Of a stretch of 18,562 nucleotides of DNA, positions 10,136-16,819 are shown one piece after another. The DNA is taken from assembly GCA_026770585.1 (NCBI GenBank), contig MU646431.1:420670-439231 (forward strand). Direction: 5' to 3'. Position numbers and translations under genes: made by a program. Numbering within the stretch: position 1 is the first letter of the stretch; every line of letters starts with the position of its first letter. The DNA comes from Baffinella frigidus. Its lineage: Eukaryota > Cryptophyceae > Cryptomonadales > Baffinellaceae. Under the pieces are notes generated by a model. The model worked only from the letters and a program-made list of their open reading frames with translations. It was not told where the DNA came from and did no database searches.

Positions 10136-10171
10136 GGGTCCTGCTCAGACACAGCCTCGGTGGGGGTGCAT

Positions 10172-10193
10172 AAAGGGGTACCTCGCTCATAAG
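10172..10193. mobile_element. Left end only of a further palindromic-ended element
   Basis: AAAGGGGTACCTCGCTCATA stands alone, about 38 bp after copy 3. Confidence 0.7.
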
Positions 10194-10206
10194 GAGGCGC
10201 CAGGTC

Positions 10207-10284
10207 AGCGCGCGCGCGCGCGCGCGCGCGCGAGAGAGAGAGAGGGAGCGAGAGAGAGCGAGAGAGCGAGAGAGCGAGAGAGAG

Positions 10285-10329
<45 letters not shown>

Positions 10330-10370
10330 GAGAGCGAGTGAGAGAGAGCGAGCGAGAGAGGGAGAGAGAG
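10207..10370. repeat. (GC)n-(GA)n microsatellite
   Basis: (CG)n passes into (GA)n with GAGCGAGCGA interruptions. Translations such as SLSLSLS or REREREREs are repeat artefacts. Confidence 0.95.
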
Positions 10371-10402
10371 GCACACTCTGCGCGAGGTGCAGAAGAGAGA
10401 CC

Positions 10403-10408
10403 TTTATT
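10403..10408 (-). terminator. AATAAA polyadenylation signal of the minus-strand gene
   Basis: The minus strand reads CAATAAAGG about 63 bases after the TAG of the minus-strand gene. The surrounding text (AGACCTTTATTGATACCAAC on the plus strand) belongs to a repeat that recurs near 16605-16740 as AGACCTTTTTTGATACAAAC, where AATAAA is absent. Confidence 0.5.
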
Positions 10409-10470
10409 GATACCAACACGGCTCCGTGCATTCCCCCCCCACGGATGGGGGATTGCACGAAGGGAGACAG

Positions 10471-11559
10471 CTATTGGCCCTCCCCCAAGGCATCGTCGAA
10501 CGAAGACTCGCGCGAAACATGCGGCGACTTGCGGAACACCCGGTGCCCGCCGTCCCTCGCAGTGGCCTTGCACCAGTCGAGCGTGTCCGCCCAATCCTTC
10601 ATTCTCTGCGCCGAGAGAGTGCGATGACTCCGATCTTGGGAGACTTCGTCATCGGACCAATTCGAGTGGCCTTGTTGAACGGCAGCCAATGCCGCTCCGC
10701 TCGAATGCCGGCGCCGCCTCGGGGGGGGGGGTGATCTGCCGAACCCGGCCTGGGGGCGAGGCGATCCGCCGTACAAACGGGACTCGTGGTCGACTGCGTC
10801 GTTGAGTTGCGGCGTAGAAGCCGGCGGGGTCGGAGGCCTCCCACGGCTCGTCGCAGTAAGTGCCGCTCCACTCGACCCGCGCCGCACCGGGGGGGTAGGG
10901 GGTCTGCGGTGCACGCGGGCCTCGTGGTCGCTTTCGTCGTCCTCCCCCGAGTCGTGCGAGTCCACGCTACTTTCACGATTCCTCGCCTGCTCGGTGTGCC
11001 TCCTGGGCAACGGCGATGTGTGGGGCCTGCCAGGGCGCTCGGTGCCCCAGGGGGACGCGGGTCCGCTCGCAGCGCGGGAGAAGGCGTGCATGGCTCTAAG
11101 GGCAGTGTCGTCTGTGTCGTCCTCCACGGAGTTGCGCCGGGGATGCCCAGGGCTCCTCGTTCGCTGCATCATGGGCGACGGCGAGGTGGAGCGCTCCGGG
11201 CTGCCAGGGCGCTCGGTGCCCCAGGGGGACGCGGGTCCGCTCGCAGCGCGGGAGAAGGCGTGCATGGCTCTAAGGGCAGTGTCGTCTGTGTCGTCCTCCA
11301 CGGAGTTGCGCCGGGGATGCCCAGGGCTCCTCGTTCGATGCATCATGGGCGACGGCGAGGTGGAGCGCTCCGGGCTGCCGGGGCGCTCGGGGCTCCGGGA
11401 CACGCCGCTTGCAGCGCGCCCAGCGGCACGCATCAGGTGGGGGACGCCCCGCGCTTGTCGACATTTGACGTCAAAAGTGGTGGGCACTGAAGGCGAGCAG
11501 GGGGATTCGCGAGGGACGCAGAGAGAACCACACCCAAACGTCGCAGGAATCCGACGCAC
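10471..11559 (-). CDS. Disordered Ser/Pro/Arg-rich protein, terminal exon
   Basis: An open frame of 362 codons on the minus strand ends at TAG (10471-10473), with AATAAA downstream. I do not recognise it. It is low in hydrophobics and rich in S, P, R and D/E, so probably intrinsically disordered. Repeated basic-serine motifs (RRNSVEDD, RRGSSGAAL, RRHSSGAAL, RESSVDS, RESSFDD) resemble basophilic-kinase target sites, and RPPTPP occurs twice. A 58-residue unit is tandemly duplicated, and a weaker second repeat pairs DHEARVHRRPPTPP with DHESRLYGG. There is no ATG at the open-frame start (the triplet at 11559 is GTG), so the true start may be an internal Met or an upstream exon; an acceptor-like CCTTCAG lies near 11490. 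The opposite strand also carries open frames, so strand choice rests on amino-acid character and the polyadenylation signal. Confidence 0.5.
   Translation of the reverse strand: MRRIPATFGCGSLCVPRESPCSPSVPTTFDVKCRQARGVPHLMRAAGRAASGVSRSPERPGSPERSTSPSPMMHRTRSPGHPRRNSVEDDTDDTALRAMHAFSRAASGPASPWGTERPGSPERSTSPSPMMQRTRSPGHPRRNSVEDDTDDTALRAMHAFSRAASGPASPWGTERPGRPHTSPLPRRHTEQARNRESSVDSHDSGEDDESDHEARVHRRPPTPPVRRGSSGAALTATSRGRPPTPPASTPQLNDAVDHESRLYGGSPRPQAGFGRSPPPPRRRRHSSGAALAAVQQGHSNWSDDEVSQDRSHRTLSAQRMKDWADTLDWCKATARDGGHRVFRKSPHVSRESSFDDALGEGQ
11027..11374. repeat. 174-bp in-frame tandem duplication in the minus-strand gene
   Basis: CTGCCAGGGCGCTCGG starts at 11027 and 11201, and a diverged third start (CTGCCGGGGCGCTCGG) at 11375: period 174, or 58 codons. 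The two full copies appear almost identical; the one difference I found gives MMHRTR versus MMQRTR. Degenerate partial units lie at both edges, pointing to older rounds of expansion. Confidence 0.9.
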
Positions 11560-11704
11560 GCGCTCTTTCGGTCGGCAGATCGCTGCAGCGCCAGCAGTTC
11601 AGCGTTGCCTGGCGCGGCATTTCCTTACGAGCATCCCTCTGGGACGCTTGCTTGAGACGCAAGGAGACGAGAAGTGAGAGAGGGAAGGACAGCGATCTCT
11701 CACG
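11560..11704. promoter_or_regulatory. Short divergent interval upstream of TIM13
   Basis: About 145 bp separate the upstream limit of the minus-strand open frame from the TIM13 ATG. No TATA box is evident. If the minus-strand gene starts here, this is a shared bidirectional promoter; if it has further upstream exons, they would overlap TIM13 on the opposite strand. Confidence 0.3.
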
Positions 11705-11752
11705 ATGGACGGCAAGGTTACCAAGGACAGCCTCATCGCACAAGTTAAGTCG
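11705..11752 (+). CDS. TIM13: TIM13 exon 1
   Basis: ATG at 11705, donor TCG|GTATGT at 11753, the most canonical donor in the window. The 16 codons read MDGKVTKDSLIAQVKS, the start of the first helix. Confidence 0.82.
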
Positions 11753-14700
11753 GTATGTGCCCCGCTCGCTTGGGACTCCCCGCTTGGGACACTTTCCCCC
11801 CAAAACCGGGTCTTCCCGACCCTCACGCGCCTGCCCCCGCCCCGACTCGCCAGCCTGGGAGGCTGTGTTAGCAGCAGCCATCGCACTCCACTCAGCCATG
11901 TCCATTGCCCCAGTTCTACGGTCGCCCCTGCGTGATTCTGCACAGCGCTTGAATTCCTGCCAGTGCCCTGGCGAAACCAACCAGAAGCGATTTGGGGGAG
12001 AGAGAGAGGAGCTTCCCCCACACTCTCCCGGTGGCATGCATTGGGTTGCGCATCGGTCGAACCTATCGGGGCGCTCAACGCAACGGTGGCTGGCAGCCCG
12101 CTCCCCTCCGAGCGGGCAGGCAACCTCGCATGATGAACCGTGAACCCACGGGGGCTGTGTGACGTGGGAATGGTACCACCAACCCTCACAGAAGGACCAA
12201 ATCGACGGTTTTCGAAATCCCAGTCCCGTTGGGAAATGGCTCCACCACGTGCGAATGCGTGTGTGGTGGAGCCATTCTCCACAGGAACTGGGAAATCGAA
12301 AATCGTCGATTTGGTCCTCTCGTGAGGGCTGGTGGTACGAGATGGAGACCGCACAGCAGAGTACGAAGGGATTTCGTGAATAACCTTTAAAGGAATAATC
12401 CATATCCTCTACGGTAGGCAATACCGTAGGGGCATAGGGGGGTTCCTACGGATCAGGTACCGGAAAGTCGGCCCGAATCGGGCCGACTTTCCGGTACCTT
12501 ATCCGTAGGCACCCCCCTATGCCCCTACGGTATTGCCTACCGCTGTGTGGCCCCAGCTGGGGCGATCTCATCTCGGACCATACCAGAATCTGTCCTGATG
12601 AAAAGGCATAAGATAGCATCATTTGATACCTAAAATAGCGTATAAACCCTTGCCTTCCGCGTGGGGAGCCTAAGATAGTGGGGCAGGTTCTGTCTTGGTC
12701 CGAAACTAGATCGCCGGATCTAAGTCTACCCTTCCTCAACAGAAATCGCCCAGCCATTTGCACCACGGGTCCTTGCCGTTACGAGCGTTTGTGCTGGCGC
12801 GTAACGGTTATTGTTGTCCACTTAGTGGTCATAAGTCACGGGTGTTGTCCACTTAGTGATCATACGTATCGATCAGGACATGGAGACGCTAGCGTGCTGC
12901 TCGTCTTAATCCACTTCATCATTTCTTTAACCCTAACCCCCCTAACCCCTAAACCATAAACCATACACCATACACCATACACCCTAAACCCTAAAAACTA
13001 AAAAAATAAGCTCTAAACCCTAAACCCTAACCCCTAAACCCTAAACCCTGAAGCAGGACAAGTACAACTCAATCACCTCCAAGTGCTTCGAGTGTAACGG
13101 CTCCGTAACAGTTCCGTAACGGTTTCCTAACGGTTTCCTAACGATTCTGTAACGGTTTTATCGTTCAGGGTTTAGGATTCAACCCTACCCCCCCCTAAAC
13201 CCCGATATCTCGCAGGAAATGGAGCCGCAGCTGATGCAGGACATGTACAACTCGATCACCTCCAAGTGCTTCGAGTGTAACGGTTTCGTAACGGTTACGT
13301 AACGGTTACGTAACGGTTTCCTAACGGTTACGTAACGGTTTTATCACTCTCGCAGGAAATGGAGACGCAGCTGATGCAGGACATCTACAACTCGATCACC
13401 TCCAAGTGCTTCATCAAGTGCGTCTCGCGCCCGGCCGACAAGCTCGACAAAGGTCCGACCCGCCCCCCCCCCCTGAATAGATTGCCCCTTCGTTCCGACT
13501 GGCTTCTAATCCAGTCGGCGAGTGGCTTCTAAGCCAGTCGTTGGCTTCTAAGACAGTCGGAAGGCAGCGGGATGGGCTTCACCAAGTGCGTCTCGCGCCC
13601 GGCCGACAAGCTCGACAAAGGTCCGACCCGGCGCCCCCCTGAATAGATGGCCCCTTTGTTCCGACTGGCTTCTAAGCGAGTCGGTGGCTTCTAAAACAGT
13701 CGGCGACTGGCTTGTAAGCCAGTCGGTGGCATTTAAGACAGTCGGAAGGCAGCGGGATGGGCTTCACCAAGTGCGTCTCCCGCCCGGCCGACAAGCTCGA
13801 CAAAGGTCCCCCCAAACCCTAAACCCTTAACCCTAAACCCTAGACCCTAAACTCCAAACCCTTAATCCTTAAATCTAGACCCTAAACCCTGAACTCCAAA
13901 CCCTTTACCCTAAACCCTAAACCCTAAACCCTAAACCCTACACCCTAAACTCCAAACCCTAAACCCTAAACCCTGAACACTGAACCCTTAACCCTAAACC
14001 CTAACCCTAAACTCCAAACCCTAAACCCTAAACCCTAAGCCCTAAACCCTAAACCCTAAACACTAAACCATACACCCTAAACCCTAAACCCTAAACCCTA
14101 AACCCTAAACCCCAAACCCTAAACCCTAAACTCTAAACCCTAGACCCTAGACCCTAAACCCTACACACCCTAAACCCTAAACCCTAAACCCTAAACCCTA
14201 AACTCCAAACCCTAAACCCATAACCCTACACCCCAAACCCTACACACCCCGAACCCTAAACCCGGGTAAGTCGGTCTGTCCCCGCCTTCCACCCCCGATC
14301 TAACCACCAACCCTCACAGAAAGACCAAATCGTCGATTTTCAGACCCCAGATTTACCTTGCCAGCCAGGCGAATTCGCCAGACTGTGTTAACTTAAGTCG
14401 CAATCTTGGTACACAATCAACTTTGGGGAACAGTTCGAAACAATCGATTCGGTCCTTCCGTGAGGGTCGGTGGAAGTTAGATCCGCGCGCCGACAAAGTT
14501 GTAGCTCTGCCTCACAAAGTTTGGACTCGTCGATTAGACGAGACCGGACGTTAATTCCCCGGGGGGCCGCGCCAGGGCACAAGTTACTTTTTCACACACA
14601 CTCGTTCGCAAATCCAAACCCCTAAACCCTAAGCCCTAACCCCCAAACCACAACCCCGCAGCGGAGCAAGTGTGCCTGGCCAAGTGCGTCGACGGGTTCG

Positions 14701-15312
14701 TGGAGGGTTGGAGGGAGAGAGGGACAGAGGGACAGAGAGAGGGAGGGAGAGAGAGAGAGAGAGAAAGAGACACAGCCAGACAGCCAGCCAGCCATACAGA
14801 GCGAGAAAGAGAATGAGAGACAGAGACAGACCTGGCGCGAGTCCCTAACCCCCAAACCCCAACCCCGCAGCGGAGCAAGTTCACACGCTAACGGCCTGAA
14901 AATGGGGTAGTTAGGCATACGGTATTGCCTAGGACCTCCTACCGTAGGCCGAGGGATCCTACGACCAAAACGACTCGGCCTACGGTAGGAGGTCCCAGGC
15001 AATCCCGTAGGCTTAACTACCCCATTTTCAGGCCGTTACCCTATTAAGGTGTGCATGGCGAAGCGCGTCGACAGGTTCGTGGACTCTCGCCTGGAGGGGG
15101 CGACACTAGTTCGCCAAAAAATACCCTAAAACACCCGACCCTAACCAACCCGACCCTACCCGACCCTACCCGACTTGACACCGACCCTACCCTAACCCCC
15201 AAACCCTGAAACTGCAGCGGAGCAAGTGTGCCTGGCAAAGTGCGTCGACAGGTTCGTCGACTCGCGCCAGGTCCGTCAACCCTCTCTCTCTCTCTCCCTC
15301 TCTCTCTCTATA

Positions 15313-15411
<99 letters not shown>

Positions 15412-15449
15412 TGTGTCTGTCTGTCTCTCTGTCTCTCTGTCTCTCTGTG

Positions 15450-15484
<35 letters not shown>

Positions 15485-16786
15485 GTATGTGCCTGGCGAA
15501 GTGCGTCGACAGGTTCGTCGACTCGCGCCAGGTCCTTCAAACCATAAACCATAAACCATTCACCATACACCATACACCATACACCATAATCCATAAACCC
15601 GAAATCCTCAACCCGAAAACCTGACCCATGAACCATACACCATAAACCCGAAACCCGAAACCCGAAAACCTGACCATAAACCCGAAACCCTTAAACCCGA
15701 AACCCGAAACCTGAAAACCTGACCCTAAACCCGAAATCCTCAAACCCTAAACCCGAAACCCGAAACCCGAAAACCTGACCCTAAACCCGAAACCCGAAAC
15801 CCGAAAACCTGACCCTACACCCGAAAACCTTAACCCGAAACCCAAAACCCGAAAACCTGACCCTAAACCCGAAAACCTTAAACCCTAAACCCGAAACCCC
15901 GAAAACCTGACCCTAAACCCGAAAACCTTAAACCCGAAACCCGAAACCCGAAAACCTGACCCTAAACCCGAAAACCTTAAACACGAAACCCTAAACCCGA
16001 AAACCTCAAACCCTAAACCCGAAAACCTTAAACCCTAAACCACGGATGAGGGTCTCAGACGAGGGGCACTCCCACTGGAGGCTAGAAACGGGACTATTTT
16101 AAATATGGGGTGGTTAAATTTAGTACCAGTCACGGGCAGGCGTGGTCACGTTGCGGGCGGAATTCCGCCCGCAACGTGACCAAACGCCCCCATGTGTGTG
16201 AAAATTGCTACACGCCTCTTTTCCCCCCTTCACTTGTAAACGAATCCCTGTTTTAAAATAGTCCCATTTCTAGCCTCGAGTGGTCTATCAGTCTATTCAG
16301 TCTCACCAATTTGGTGAGGCAAGGCCTTTCCCCGCCCCAAAGTTGACGGGTTTGTACCGCGCACCCAGCGTGTCAACTTCAGAATAGTCGGGCAACCCGA
16401 GTGAGGCAGAGCCACGTACAGGGGTACCTCGCTCATAAGAACCACCCCCCCCCCCCCGGACTGCCATAGGGCTCTAGGCATAGGCCTACGGTAGGGTCGT
16501 AGGGGGGGGCGGTTTCTTATAGGCCTACTGTAGGGTCCTAGGGGGAGGCGGTTTCTTATGAGCGAGGTACCCCTGTACGGCCGTAAAGCCTGCCTCCTGC
16601 GGAGAGACCTTTTTTGATACAAACTCTCCACAGAAGGCGGGAGAAAGGCCTTCTGTGGAGAGACCTTTCTTGTTACACACTTCTGTCTCTCCACAGAAGG
16701 CCTTTCTCTCCACACAAGGCTTTCTTGATACAAACACGGCCTGCCACCCACTTAGCAGCTCTCTCTCTCTCTCTCTCTCTCACACA

Positions 16787-16819
<33 letters not shown>

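Larger units (their letters stand above)
8534..10470. other. Intergenic stretch, repeats only
   Basis: Between the stop of the membrane protein and the stop of the minus-strand gene I see repeats but no supportable gene: CAGGTTGCG repeats, GA tracts, a 42-45-bp tandem repeat and several palindromic-ended elements. The 3' UTR of the membrane-protein gene must lie at its left end; no clear polyadenylation signal was identified for it. Confidence 0.6.
11753..13355 (+). other. TIM13 intron 1 (1603 bp), no gene inside
   Basis: The first 400 bp (to about 12160) show no recognisable repeat family; then come two MITEs, a 131-bp hairpin, a 31-bp tandem repeat, a CCCTAAA array and two 5' echoes of exon 2 separated by GTAACGGTT repeats. 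Confidence 0.6.

Noticed and set aside
10134-10805. Open frames rich in RERERE or SLSLSL
   Set aside because: Produced by the GC/GA microsatellite.
10802-11677. Plus-strand open frames of 234-291 codons opposite the minus-strand gene
   Set aside because: They read through the same 174-bp repeat in the other sense; their composition is less protein-like, no splice or polyadenylation context fits, and the minus strand has the longer frame and AATAAA.
11471-12421. Minus-strand open frames of 251-316 codons across TIM13 exon 1
   Set aside because: They cross a MITE and the hairpin, show no domain or compositional signature, and overlap a well-supported gene on the other strand.
15226-15624. Open frames of YIYIYI type around the AT tract
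   Set aside because: Produced by the AT/CT microsatellite, with exon 3 and its copy at the ends.
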